Below, one piece after another: positions 42,458 to 50,879 of a stretch of DNA of 64,000 bases. Source of the stretch: Novosphingobium kunmingense (GTDB lineage Bacteria; Pseudomonadota; Alphaproteobacteria; Sphingomonadales; Sphingomonadaceae); assembly GCF_002813245.1 (NCBI RefSeq), contig NZ_PHUF01000004.1, positions 622,001-686,000 on the forward strand. The letters are read 5' to 3'. The notes under the pieces are model-generated. The model did not search any database and was not told the DNA's origin. It worked only from the letters and a program-made list of their open reading frames with translations. Made by a program: the position numbers and the translations under genes. Every line of letters starts with the position of its first letter. Within the stretch, counting starts at the first letter, position 1.

Positions 42458-42901
42458 GGGTGACCTCCGTGATGGTCAGGCGAAAGCCTTGTGGGTGCTG
42501 CAACATGGCATGCCATGAGGCGCGCAACGGCGTGTCTCGGCATGAAAGAGCGCCGAACAAGCTTGCGCATTGGAACCCTACGCAGCCGGCGTCGATCGCC
42601 CAGGACGCACTTGTTGCGATGTTGGTGTTGATGCAATCGATTTCGTGCGTGGCTGGCTCCGCATTCGTTTGCAGTGGACATCGGTGCCGCTAGAACACGG
42701 CTGATAGATCGGCCTCTCCTGTGCCGGCACAATCAATCGCGGAAATCAGGTGTTCAATTCTTCGGATAGGGCAAGACCGGACACCATGCGATTGATCTTG
42801 CCCGAGCTCCTGCCCAGCGGCGATCCACTTCGCTATTAATGCTATTGCGAATCATTCTCATATAACGTAGCGCCCGTTTACACCATTCGGGAGCGAACCT
42901 A
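42458..42901. other. 444-bp gene-free stretch with regulatory site
   Basis: No convincing gene. Short frames on both strands lack families and ribosome sites. The left part is the upstream region of the aldo/keto reductase gene; the right end carries a Fur-box-like palindrome and presumably the promoter of the porin/flavin operon. Confidence 0.6.
42846..42860. promoter_or_regulatory. Fur-box-like 7-1-7 palindrome
   Basis: TGCGAAT-C-ATTCTCA. The arms match each other at 6 of 7 positions and match the 7-1-7 Fur consensus TGATAAT-n-ATTATCA at 11 of 14. A possible -10 (TATAAC, 42861-42866) follows directly. It lies 42 bp before the porin gene, the usual place for repression by iron-loaded Fur. 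Confidence 0.6.
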
Positions 42902-44305
42902 ATGCGCAGAATTGCAATGCTTCTGGCGGCGACCGCGCTGTCGAGCGCTACACCCGCGCTGGCGGACCAGGCCTCGCAGGATGCCGAAATCCTGTCGCTG
43001 AGGGCGCAGGTTGCCAAGCAAAAGGAGCAACTGGCGGCTCAAGAAGCGCAACTGGCTTCGCAGGAGGCCCGCCTGCAACGCATCGAAGCGACGATCCAAC
43101 CGCCGGCGGCTTCCCCGGCTCAACCCGCGGCGATCTCGGCAACGACCGCAGCCGGAAGCGCTGCGCCGTCCACAGCCTCACAGCCCACGGTTGCGGTTGG
43201 CGACACGAGACCGGTCACCGCGTCTGGTTCGGACACGACCATCGGTGGCTACGGCGAGATCACCTACAACGGTTATCTCAAGGACAGCAGCCGCAACCAG
43301 GCCGATCTCAAGCGCCTGGTGTTGTTCGTTGGCCACAAGTTCAGCGACAAGTTGAGCTTCACCAGCGAAATCGAGGTCGAGCATGCCGTCGCCAGTTCGG
43401 GTGACCAGGGCGAGGTCGCGATCGAGCAGGCCTACCTTGATTACTCCTTCAGCCCTGCGGCGAACCTCAAGGCCGGCCTGTTCCTGATGCCGTTCGGGTT
43501 CCTCAACCGCAATCACGAGCCGCCGGTGTTCTACGGGGTCGAGCGCAACGAGGTCGAGACGCGGATCATCCCGTCGACCTGGCGCGAAGGCGGGATCGGT
43601 CTATATGGCATTACACCCTTTGGCCTCAGTTACGATGTCGGCGTCACGACCGGCTTCAATGTCGCCAGGTTCGACGATCCCGGCGCACCGCTCGCAGGAT
43701 CACACCAGGAACTCCAGCTCGCCAAGGCGTCGAGCTTGTCATTCTACGGTTCGCTCGAGTACCAAGGCATTCCGGGCTTGCTGCTCGGCGGCGCGGCCTT
43801 CACCGGCAACGCCACCCACAACAACGCCGATTTCAAGGCCGACAACAGCCTGCCGGATTTCGCGGGTGTTACCTCGCGGGTCACGCTGTGGGATGTCCAC
43901 GGCCGCTGGCAGCACCGCGGATTCGATCTCCAGGCCCTTTACGCGCACGGCACGATCAGCCGGTCCGCCGCGCTCGGCACTGTGGTCGAAAACTACAACA
44001 CCGCCACCGGCGCCGATCTGCCCGTCGCTCCCTCGGCGTTCTACGGCTGGTATATTCAGGGCGCCTACAGCATCCCGCTGGGCAGTGTCGCCACCCTCGA
44101 CCCGTTCGTGCGCTACGAGCAGTTCGACAGCCAGGCGCGACTGCCGCTGGGGCTGGCCTCCGATCCGGTCAACCGCGACCGGATATTCACCGGTGGGTTC
44201 TCGTTTCACCCGCTGCGTGAGGTGGTGGTCAAGATCGACTACCAGAAGTTCTTCGAAAACGAGGCCAACGATCGGATCAATCTTGGCATTGGCTACATGT
44301 TCTGA
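42902..44305 (+). CDS. Outer-membrane porin with N-terminal coiled coil (OprP-like)
   Basis: A 467-aa protein. A signal peptide ends near AALA(22), followed by a coiled coil (about 25-65, ASQDAEILSLRAQVAKQKEQL and heptad-like repeats), a Pro/Ala linker, and a beta-barrel starting TIGGYGEITYNGY with GLFLMPFGFLNRNHEPPVFYGVERN, as in phosphate-selective-type porins. It ends in an aromatic residue (GIGYMF), as outer-membrane barrels do. First gene of a five-gene unit behind the Fur-like site. Confidence 0.87.
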   Translation: MRRIAMLLAATALSSATPALADQASQDAEILSLRAQVAKQKEQLAAQEAQLASQEARLQRIEATIQPPAASPAQPAAISATTAAGSAAPSTASQPTVAVGDTRPVTASGSDTTIGGYGEITYNGYLKDSSRNQADLKRLVLFVGHKFSDKLSFTSEIEVEHAVASSGDQGEVAIEQAYLDYSFSPAANLKAGLFLMPFGFLNRNHEPPVFYGVERNEVETRIIPSTWREGGIGLYGITPFGLSYDVGVTTGFNVARFDDPGAPLAGSHQELQLAKASSLSFYGSLEYQGIPGLLLGGAAFTGNATHNNADFKADNSLPDFAGVTSRVTLWDVHGRWQHRGFDLQALYAHGTISRSAALGTVVENYNTATGADLPVAPSAFYGWYIQGAYSIPLGSVATLDPFVRYEQFDSQARLPLGLASDPVNRDRIFTGGFSFHPLREVVVKIDYQKFFENEANDRINLGIGYMF

Positions 44306-44323
44306 CCACGAGGCGAATCCAGC

Positions 44324-45244
44324 ATGAATATCTTCCATGGCCGTTTCGGCGGCAATCTCTTCTCCGGCTTCCTCGCGTTGGGCGCTGTCGCGGCGTTTCC
44401 GGGCGCGGCCCATGCCGACGAGAACTTGTTTGGCTACAACACCGGCGCCGAAACCCTGCCCAAGGGTTCCGGTGAGATCTATGTCTTCAACACGCTGCGC
44501 TCGGACAAGGGGCAAGGCACCTACCGGGCGCTCGATACCGAGATCGAGGGCGAATATGGCGTCACCGACCGGATCACCGTCTCGGCCGCCGCGAGCTTCC
44601 TCACGATCAAAACCAATGGCCTGCTGATCGACGGCTATCTGCCAGCGCCGATCGACAAGGGGCCGCGTTTTTCGGGGCTCGAGGTCAAGTCGAAGTTCAA
44701 CATACTCAGTCCCGCGCTCGACGACTTCGGGCTCGCCGTCATTACCTCGGCCGAATGGAAGCGGCTCGATCCGCACAGCGGCCAGCTCAAGACCGAGTAC
44801 GAGGGCAAAGTCGTGATCGCCGCGCAGAAGTACTTCCGCCAGGGCCAGATCGTCTGGGTCGGCAATCTCGGCCTCAAGGCCGGCCACGAAACGCGGGCGC
44901 CAATTGCCAACCTGCCGGCGGGCTTCGACTGGCCGACCACGCCCGAGATGGAGATCGAGCTCAGCGCGGGAACCGGCCTCAGCTACCGCGTCGCGCCGGG
45001 CTGGTTCGTCGGTGCGGAAACCCACTATACCTCGGAATACGAGACCGAAGTCGGTCAGGAACGCTGGTCGCTGTTTGCCGGACCGACGATCCACTATGGC
45101 GGCGAGAAGTTCTGGGCCACGCTCACCTGGTTCCCGCAGATCAAGGGCGGCGGCGAACGCTACCCCGGGCAGACCGACACCGGGTTGCATCTGATCGAGA
45201 AGACCAAGACCGAGTTCCGGTTCAAGCTGGGCATCAATTTCTGA
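44324..45244 (+). CDS. DUF6662 family outer-membrane beta-barrel-like protein
   Basis: A 306-aa exported protein with signal peptide ending AAHA(30). The family pattern is ENLFGYNTGAETLPKGSGEIYVFNTLRSDKGQGTYRALDTEIEGEYGVTDRITVS, then alternating beta-strand sequence and an aromatic C-terminus (FKLGINF). Function unknown; the family often lies beside flavin-binding genes, as here. It starts 18 bp after the porin. Confidence 0.85.
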   Translation: MNIFHGRFGGNLFSGFLALGAVAAFPGAAHADENLFGYNTGAETLPKGSGEIYVFNTLRSDKGQGTYRALDTEIEGEYGVTDRITVSAAASFLTIKTNGLLIDGYLPAPIDKGPRFSGLEVKSKFNILSPALDDFGLAVITSAEWKRLDPHSGQLKTEYEGKVVIAAQKYFRQGQIVWVGNLGLKAGHETRAPIANLPAGFDWPTTPEMEIELSAGTGLSYRVAPGWFVGAETHYTSEYETEVGQERWSLFAGPTIHYGGEKFWATLTWFPQIKGGGERYPGQTDTGLHLIEKTKTEFRFKLGINF

Positions 45245-45257
45245 TTGGGAGCTTTCG

Positions 45258-45806
45258 ATGACACGCTTCACATGGGCCAGCCTGTTCGCCGTCCCGGTGC
45301 TCGCCGCCTCGTCGAGCGCGATCGCCGCCGATTACCTGACGGTGGCGCAGGCACAGCATATCCTCGTTCCGCAGGCTGACGCCTTCGCGGCCTTTCCGGT
45401 GACCCTGTCTCCTGCGCAGCTGACGCAAATCCGTCAGATATCGGGGGTTCCCCAGCGCACCGCCCAACCGCGCGTGTGGCGCGCAACATCGGGCGGCAGG
45501 CTGGCTGGCTGGGTGATCGTCGATGAGGTGATCGGCAAGCATGAGTATATCACCTATGCCACCGGCATATCGCCCGACGGACACGTGCTCGGGGTCGAAA
45601 TTCTGAGCTACCGCGAAAGCAAAGGCGGGCAGGTCCGCGATGTTCGGTGGCGCAGCCTGTTCCGGGGCAAAACCGTGCGCGACAAGTTCAAGCTCAATCA
45701 GGACATCCCAAACATTTCCGGAGCGACGCTCTCCTCGCGCAACATCACCGACGGAGTGAAGAGGCTCCTCGCCATTCACGCGGTCGCTTTGGCGCAGGTG
45801 CGATAG
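45258..45806 (+). CDS. Exported FMN-binding domain protein (covalent flavinylation target)
   Basis: A 182-aa protein with signal peptide (to about residue 24) and an FMN_bind domain. The attachment motif is DIPNISGATLSSRNITDGV, where T157 of SGAT is the expected site of phosphoester-linked FMN. Such proteins carry electrons outside the cytoplasmic membrane. The enzyme that attaches FMN, ApbE, is the next gene, which supports the reading. Confidence 0.92.
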   Translation: MTRFTWASLFAVPVLAASSSAIAADYLTVAQAQHILVPQADAFAAFPVTLSPAQLTQIRQISGVPQRTAQPRVWRATSGGRLAGWVIVDEVIGKHEYITYATGISPDGHVLGVEILSYRESKGGQVRDVRWRSLFRGKTVRDKFKLNQDIPNISGATLSSRNITDGVKRLLAIHAVALAQVR

Positions 45807-45808
45807 GC

Positions 45809-46636
45809 GTGCAAACCCGCTGCCAGCCCCTACTCGGCACGCTCGTCGAGATCACCGTTCCGGACGCAGGGGCGGGAGCGATCGACGGTGCATTTGCGGC
45901 GATTGCGCAGGTGCAGACCCGCATGTCGTTCCACGACGAGGACAGCGACCTGGCGATGCTCAGGAACGCAGGTCCCGGCGAAGCCGTCGAAGTCGCGCCC
46001 GAGACCTTGGAAGTGCTGGGGATCGCGCTCGAGCTGCATCGCAACACGAACGGTCTGTTCGATGTCACGATCGGCCGGGAACTGGTTCGTGACGGATTTC
46101 TTCCCCAGCCGGAGGGGCCGGAGGCTTCGCACTGTTCGGGAACGTCGGCGGACATTGAGATCGTCGATGACCGCCGGGTCCGCTGCCATGAGCCGATGCT
46201 CATCGACCTTGGCGGCATAGCCAAGGGATTTGCCGTCGACCGGGCAGTTGCCGCACTAGAGGCTGCTGGTGTCACCGAAGGCCTGGTCAATGCAGGCGGC
46301 GACTTGCGGATGTTCGGCGCGCGCGACTGGACCGTGGGCCTGCGCGACGGTGATGGAAAGGTGCGGGAACGGATTGCTCTGGCCGATTGCGCCATCGCGA
46401 GTTCCGCCAATGCCGGAAGTAGCCACCGGCGCCAGAGCCGCCTTTTCGCCCCGCACTTCGGCGCGGGCCGCGCGCCGGTGGCGGTCCCCACCCGGGTCAG
46501 CGTTATCGCGGATCGCTGCGTGATCGCCGACGCCCTGACCAAGGTTGCCATCGCGGCGCCCGCGAGCTCGCAGTGGATTGCCGCAAGCTACGGCGCGCGG
46601 ATCCTGCGCGAATCCGCGCTCGAAAAGGCCGCCTGA
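45809..46636 (+). CDS. apbE: FAD:protein FMN transferase ApbE
   Basis: A 275-aa flavin transferase, which moves FMN from FAD to a Thr or Ser of a partner. The N-terminus QTRCQPLLGTLVEI (usual 'MGT..', here LLGT), the metal/FAD site LIDLGGIAKGFAVDRAVAAL and the C-terminal AIASSANAG are typical. I chose GTG at 45809, two bases after the previous stop; the long open frame upstream lies within the FMN-binding gene. No clear lipoprotein or signal sequence precedes the domain, unlike exported ApbE proteins, so the true start should be checked. Confidence 0.9.
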   Translation: MQTRCQPLLGTLVEITVPDAGAGAIDGAFAAIAQVQTRMSFHDEDSDLAMLRNAGPGEAVEVAPETLEVLGIALELHRNTNGLFDVTIGRELVRDGFLPQPEGPEASHCSGTSADIEIVDDRRVRCHEPMLIDLGGIAKGFAVDRAVAALEAAGVTEGLVNAGGDLRMFGARDWTVGLRDGDGKVRERIALADCAIASSANAGSSHRRQSRLFAPHFGAGRAPVAVPTRVSVIADRCVIADALTKVAIAAPASSQWIAASYGARILRESALEKAA

Positions 46637-47130
46637 TGGTTCATCGGCGCACCGCCAAGCTTGCCGGCTGGCAGATCTGGCTACTCAGCCTCAGCGGCGT
46701 GGCCTTGTGGCTGAGCGGCGCGGCTTGGCTCTTGCTTCACTACTATGGTCAACAACCAGGCGAGTTCGGGCCGGAGATGAACCCGCTCGAACCGTGGATG
46801 ATGAAGCTTCACGGTCTGGTTCTGATACCCGCGCTTCTCGGGATCGGCGGAATGCTGGTCGTGCACATTCCCAAGGGCTGGGCCTACGTCCACCAGCGGA
46901 TCGCTGGCATCGCGCTTTGCGCGGTCCTCGGCGTGCTGATCGCCAGCGGCTACATGCTCTATTACGTCGGCGACGAACTGGTGCGCGACTGGACAAGCAT
47001 GGTTCACTGGATCATCGGCCTAGTCCTGCCAGCCGTTTTCTTGTGGCATTACCTCAATGGCTTGCTCGTGCGGCGGCGAAAGGCCGGAAGCGGTCGAGAC
47101 CGCGTTGCGAGTCCGGGAGCACAGATCTGA
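46636..47130 (+). CDS. Four-span membrane protein, probable cytochrome b-like (DUF4405/PepSY-associated type)
   Basis: A 164-aa protein with four hydrophobic segments (about 12-34, 60-80, 95-115, 125-148). Histidines occur at membrane ends (LLHYYG, KLHGLVL, VVHIPKG, MVHWIIG, LWHYLNG), a pattern that suits bis-haem binding. It would be the inner-membrane electron donor for the flavinylated protein. The ATG shares one base with the apbE stop (TGATG). Family assignment is by topology only. Confidence 0.65.
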   Translation: MVHRRTAKLAGWQIWLLSLSGVALWLSGAAWLLLHYYGQQPGEFGPEMNPLEPWMMKLHGLVLIPALLGIGGMLVVHIPKGWAYVHQRIAGIALCAVLGVLIASGYMLYYVGDELVRDWTSMVHWIIGLVLPAVFLWHYLNGLLVRRRKAGSGRDRVASPGAQI

Positions 47131-47351
47131 AATTTGCAGAATGTTCGAGTACGCACCGTGCGTTCCCACTTGCCCAAAGGAAACGCGCTTCGGTTTTCCA
47201 GCCGATCCCGCACCGAGTGCAATCGTCTTAGCCGATGCACATCTGGTCGTATTGCAGTGCAATAATTTAACTTCAATGCTCAGATCGATGTTAACCCTTC
47301 GGTCATAACGTGATCTGCAAGCGGGTTGATTATAAAGGCAAAGGGGTCGCG

Positions 47352-48467
47352 ATGTACAAGGTAATAGGGGGCGTTCGCGCCGCGCCGACTGAGTGCGACG
47401 AGAGAGAGGCGGGGCCTCGAAACTTGCTTCGGCGTTCGCGGCTCAAATCCGCAAAATGCGCCTTCACGACCCGCAGGGTCGATTTCTCGGTCGCGACCAA
47501 CCTTGTCCGCGATGGAACGCCGCGAGCGGGCGATTTGGTTCTCGCGGCGGTAACATCGATCGGCAAGCACACGCGTCTGGAATCGCCCCAGGGTCGGCGG
47601 ATGCACCTGTACGAAGGCGACGAAATAATCGTCGCCTATGGCGCTCGCTATGCCCCCGACCAGTTTGAGGCGAGTGTGCCCGATGGGCTTGGTGAATGCG
47701 ATCTTGTTGCCAGCGGCGGCGTGGCGGCCCACGTCATCGCGCGTCATGCCGCAACTGGCCGTCCGACCCGGATAGCGCCGATCGGCCTTATCGCCGACAA
47801 GCACGGCGACGTGCTCAACCTTGCCCGGTTCGCCCTGCCAGACTGCGAAATTCCGCTGTCCGCGCCCCGGGTGGTGGTGATTGCCGGCAGCACGATGAAT
47901 GCCGGCAAGACCACAACGGCTTCCAGCCTGATCTATGGCCTGTCCCGGGCGGGGCTGATCGTTGAGGCGGCAAAGGTTACCGGGACCGGTTCAGGACTGG
48001 ATGTCTGGAGCATGCTCGATTCAGGCGCGCGATCGGTTCACGATTTTACCGATATGGGTCATGCCTCGACCGCCGGACTCGACCTGACTACGATTGAAAG
48101 TATTGCCCTGTCACTCATCGCCCACTGTGCCGCAAGCCGGCCCGATGTCGTGGTGATCGAAGTAGCCGACGGACTGTTCCAGCGCGAAACCGGGGCACTT
48201 CTGGAATCAGCCAGGTTTCGCGCGGCGATCGATGGCATAGTATTCGCAGCGGGCGACGCGTTGAGCGCAGTTGGCGGGCGCGATTGGCTGGAGCTTCGCG
48301 GACATCGCATTCTTGGAATATCCGGCCAGGTCAGCGCCTCGCCTCTGGCCAGCAGGGAAGCCGAAGCCAGGCTGGGCCTTCCCGTCTACACCAAAGCCTG
48401 CTTGCGCAATCGCGAGATCGCCCCGCAAATAGCCTTTGCCGCAGACCCGGTCTGTCTGGTTGGCTAA
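47352..48467 (+). CDS. P-loop NTPase (DUF1611/MobB-like), unknown role
   Basis: A 371-aa protein. An N-terminal domain of about 170 residues precedes a SIMIBI-type P-loop, AGSTMNAGKTTTA (Walker A, about 178-190), followed by AAKVTGTGSGLDVW, HDFTDMGHASTAGLD and PDVVVIEVADGLFQRET (Walker B region). ATG at 47352 has AAAGGGG 6 bases upstream and is preferred to the frame start at 47310. The next gene overlaps its stop. I do not know the function; the nearest families I recognise are DUF1611 and MobB-type GTPases. Confidence 0.72.
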   Translation: MYKVIGGVRAAPTECDEREAGPRNLLRRSRLKSAKCAFTTRRVDFSVATNLVRDGTPRAGDLVLAAVTSIGKHTRLESPQGRRMHLYEGDEIIVAYGARYAPDQFEASVPDGLGECDLVASGGVAAHVIARHAATGRPTRIAPIGLIADKHGDVLNLARFALPDCEIPLSAPRVVVIAGSTMNAGKTTTASSLIYGLSRAGLIVEAAKVTGTGSGLDVWSMLDSGARSVHDFTDMGHASTAGLDLTTIESIALSLIAHCAASRPDVVVIEVADGLFQRETGALLESARFRAAIDGIVFAAGDALSAVGGRDWLELRGHRILGISGQVSASPLASREAEARLGLPVYTKACLRNREIAPQIAFAADPVCLVG

Positions 48468-50052
48468 AGTTCTGCCTCGGTTGCTGGCCAATGGGCGGGG
48501 CGGCCAGCTCGCCGCGCTCCTTGTTGTGGCGATCGCGCAGCTTGCGGCAGCCATTTTCGCTGCCCGCGGGATGCACCTTGCGATTGACGGACGCCTCAAG
48601 GCAAGCTGGGCCTTGCCGGCGATTGCCGGAGTTGCGCTTTGCGCCCTGCTGCTTGATGGGGTCCAGCGTCGGCTTTGCGAGGGTCTTGGGCAAGCCTACG
48701 TCAACGAGGTGCGGGACACCCTGTTCGAACACATTCTCTCTGTTGAAAGTGATACCCTGCAACGCCGCCGGCACGGTGCAATGCTCCAGGCCTTCGTCGG
48801 CGATCTTACTGCATTGCGGCTTTGGGTCAGCGAAGGGATCATGCGCGGAGCCATCGCGCTGCTTGGCATCACGGGACTTCTGACATGGATGGCAACAGCC
48901 TCTCCGGTCGTTGCGGCCGCATTGCTTGTCCCGGTACTGGCTGCGATTGCCGCCGGCGTTCTGCTGTTGCGGCCACTTGATCGGGCGGTGCGCGATGTCC
49001 GGCGCGCCAGAGGCAGGGTGGCCGGGTTTGCCTCCGAACGTTTGGCGGCGATTGCAACCGTACAGGCCAGTGGCAGGCTTCCGAGCGAAAGGGCCCGACT
49101 GCGCAATCGTGTCGGGAAGTTGACATCCGCCGTGCTGAGCCGCGCCTGGCTAACGGGCTTTCTACATGGGCTTCCCGCTCTGGCAGTCACACTGATGATG
49201 CTTGTCGTGGCGGAACTGGCCGGAGGCAGTTCATCTGGCCAGATTGCGGGACAGTTCGTCCTGATTGGCCTGCTTGGGCTGGTGCTGCGCGATCTGGCGC
49301 GCGCGGGGCAACTGATGATCCCCGGTCGTGTTTCGCGCGAGCGTATCGAAGCGTTACTTTCGCTTCCCCGCATGCAGTTTGGACCGGATCGCCCGATTGA
49401 AAGGCCAGTCGATGCCCACCTCGCTCTCGATCGGGTAGAGTTGCTACCCGGTATGCGTCCGGCCAGCGCAACCGCCCAGAATGGCCAGATCGTGTTAGTC
49501 GATGGCGACGCGAAATTGCGCCGAGCGCTATTCCGAACGCTGACCGGCCGGGCAAAACCGCACCGCGGCAAGCTGCTTTACGGCAATCACTGCCTTTCTG
49601 AAATGAGCGCCCGGCGGCGACGCCAAATAATCGGCTGTTACAGCCCGGAATTGCCGCTTCTGCGGGCAAGCACAAGATACAACGTTCGCTACCGGGCACC
49701 ACAGGCGACCCGCGAGGAGGTCCATTCACTGGCATTGCGATTGGACTTCGATCCGGATGCGCGCGATCAGTCAACAGTTCGCATCTTGCTGGCACGTGCG
49801 CTGCTCGGCACCCCGCCAATCCTGGTTCTCGAATTGTCCGGCGCCGAGCTGGACCGCGACGACTACCGATTGCTGATCAAGGAAGTTGGCGATCACCCGG
49901 GCGTCGTGCTGATGACAACAGATCACGCCGAACTGCGCAATCTTGCCACGCAGCGCTGGGATATTGATCCGCGCGGCCTGACGGAGACGGCGCAGCCCCC
50001 GAAAGGCCCCTTGAGCCTGGTCCCGCCACACCAACGGGAGGTGAACACATGA
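48460..50052 (+). CDS. ABC-exporter-like protein with degenerate ATPase domain
   Basis: About 530 aa. The first 290 residues are an ABC-exporter membrane domain with about six spans (VNEVRDTLFEHILSVESDTLQRRRHGAMLQAFVGDLTALR is the usual coupling-helix region). The rest aligns in order with an ABC nucleotide-binding domain but lacks its catalytic residues. Walker A is VDGDAKLRRALF instead of GxxGxGKST; the signature is DQSTVRILLARALL instead of SGGQxQR; Walker B is ILVLELSGAELD, lacking the DE pair. The TTG start at 48460 overlaps the previous stop and is uncertain; 48436 (TTG) is another. Probably no ATP hydrolysis; it may be a structural or partner subunit. Confidence 0.75.
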   Translation: MAKVLPRLLANGRGGQLAALLVVAIAQLAAAIFAARGMHLAIDGRLKASWALPAIAGVALCALLLDGVQRRLCEGLGQAYVNEVRDTLFEHILSVESDTLQRRRHGAMLQAFVGDLTALRLWVSEGIMRGAIALLGITGLLTWMATASPVVAAALLVPVLAAIAAGVLLLRPLDRAVRDVRRARGRVAGFASERLAAIATVQASGRLPSERARLRNRVGKLTSAVLSRAWLTGFLHGLPALAVTLMMLVVAELAGGSSSGQIAGQFVLIGLLGLVLRDLARAGQLMIPGRVSRERIEALLSLPRMQFGPDRPIERPVDAHLALDRVELLPGMRPASATAQNGQIVLVDGDAKLRRALFRTLTGRAKPHRGKLLYGNHCLSEMSARRRRQIIGCYSPELPLLRASTRYNVRYRAPQATREEVHSLALRLDFDPDARDQSTVRILLARALLGTPPILVLELSGAELDRDDYRLLIKEVGDHPGVVLMTTDHAELRNLATQRWDIDPRGLTETAQPPKGPLSLVPPHQREVNT

Positions 50053-50879
50053 CGACGGTCCGGCTTTCAGTCGTTCCGGCCAATCGCGACGGCAAAGTGT
50101 TCGACAATCCGAAGTTCTTCAGGCTGCCCGGCGCGCCCGACGCGATGTTCTACGCCATCGTCCCTTCGACATATTCCGGCCAGCAGACACCGCTTGTTCT
50201 GGTCCACGGTATATCCCGCAACGCGATCGAGCTTCTCTGTCGGTTCGCGCCGGCAGCCCGGTTGCTCGGGATTCCGCTGATTGCACCCTATTTTCCGACC
50301 GCAAGTTACGATCAGTATCAGCAGGTTCGGAGCCGAAAATCTGGTCCCCAATCCGATCTGACATTGTTGGCAATTCTTGATTACGTCAGCGTTCAGTTCG
50401 GCGTCCCGGCCGATCGCATCGACATCTTCGGTTTTTCGGGTGGGGCGCAATTTGCGCATAGGTTCACGTTTCTCCATCCTGAGAAAGTGCGGACTTGCAT
50501 CCCGGTTTCCGCCGGTTGGTACACGATGCCAGACCCTGCAAAACGGTGGCCCTATGGCCTGGCCGGGGCTCCGGAAGCGCTTAGCAGCGCTGCCATCCGC
50601 GCGGTTACCTTTCATGTAATGGTTGGACGCCGCGATTCACTCGACGACGCCGCGCTGCGAAGGTCGCCAGGTCTTGACCGCAGCCAGGGAACAAATCGCC
50701 TGGCGCGGGCGCGCAACTGGTTTCGCGCCATGCAAAGCTGGGACGTCAATGCCGAGAGTTCGTTCACAGTCCTGCCCAGGACGCGACACAGTTTCGAAAG
50801 CGCCCACCGGCGCGGCCTGGGCCCATTGGTATTCAATTTGCTGGGATATCCGGCAACAGATTCAGGAGAAGAAAATTGA
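50049..50879 (+). CDS. Alpha/beta hydrolase
   Basis: A 276-aa hydrolase with a complete triad: S130 in GFSGGAQ, D196 in GRRDSLDD and H247 in RTRHSFES, plus the oxyanion region VLVHGISRN. There is no signal peptide, so it is cytoplasmic. It overlaps the upstream gene by 4 bp (ATGA) and the following porin by 4 bp (TTGA). Resembles PHB-depolymerase/esterase-type hydrolases; substrate unknown. Confidence 0.85.
   Translation: MTTVRLSVVPANRDGKVFDNPKFFRLPGAPDAMFYAIVPSTYSGQQTPLVLVHGISRNAIELLCRFAPAARLLGIPLIAPYFPTASYDQYQQVRSRKSGPQSDLTLLAILDYVSVQFGVPADRIDIFGFSGGAQFAHRFTFLHPEKVRTCIPVSAGWYTMPDPAKRWPYGLAGAPEALSSAAIRAVTFHVMVGRRDSLDDAALRRSPGLDRSQGTNRLARARNWFRAMQSWDVNAESSFTVLPRTRHSFESAHRRGLGPLVFNLLGYPATDSGEEN

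Noticed and set aside
43739..45271. 510-codon minus-strand frame opposite the porin and DUF6662 genes
   Set aside because: The plus-strand genes have signal peptides and beta-barrel patterns with aromatic C-termini; the minus frame has neither motifs nor a start signal.
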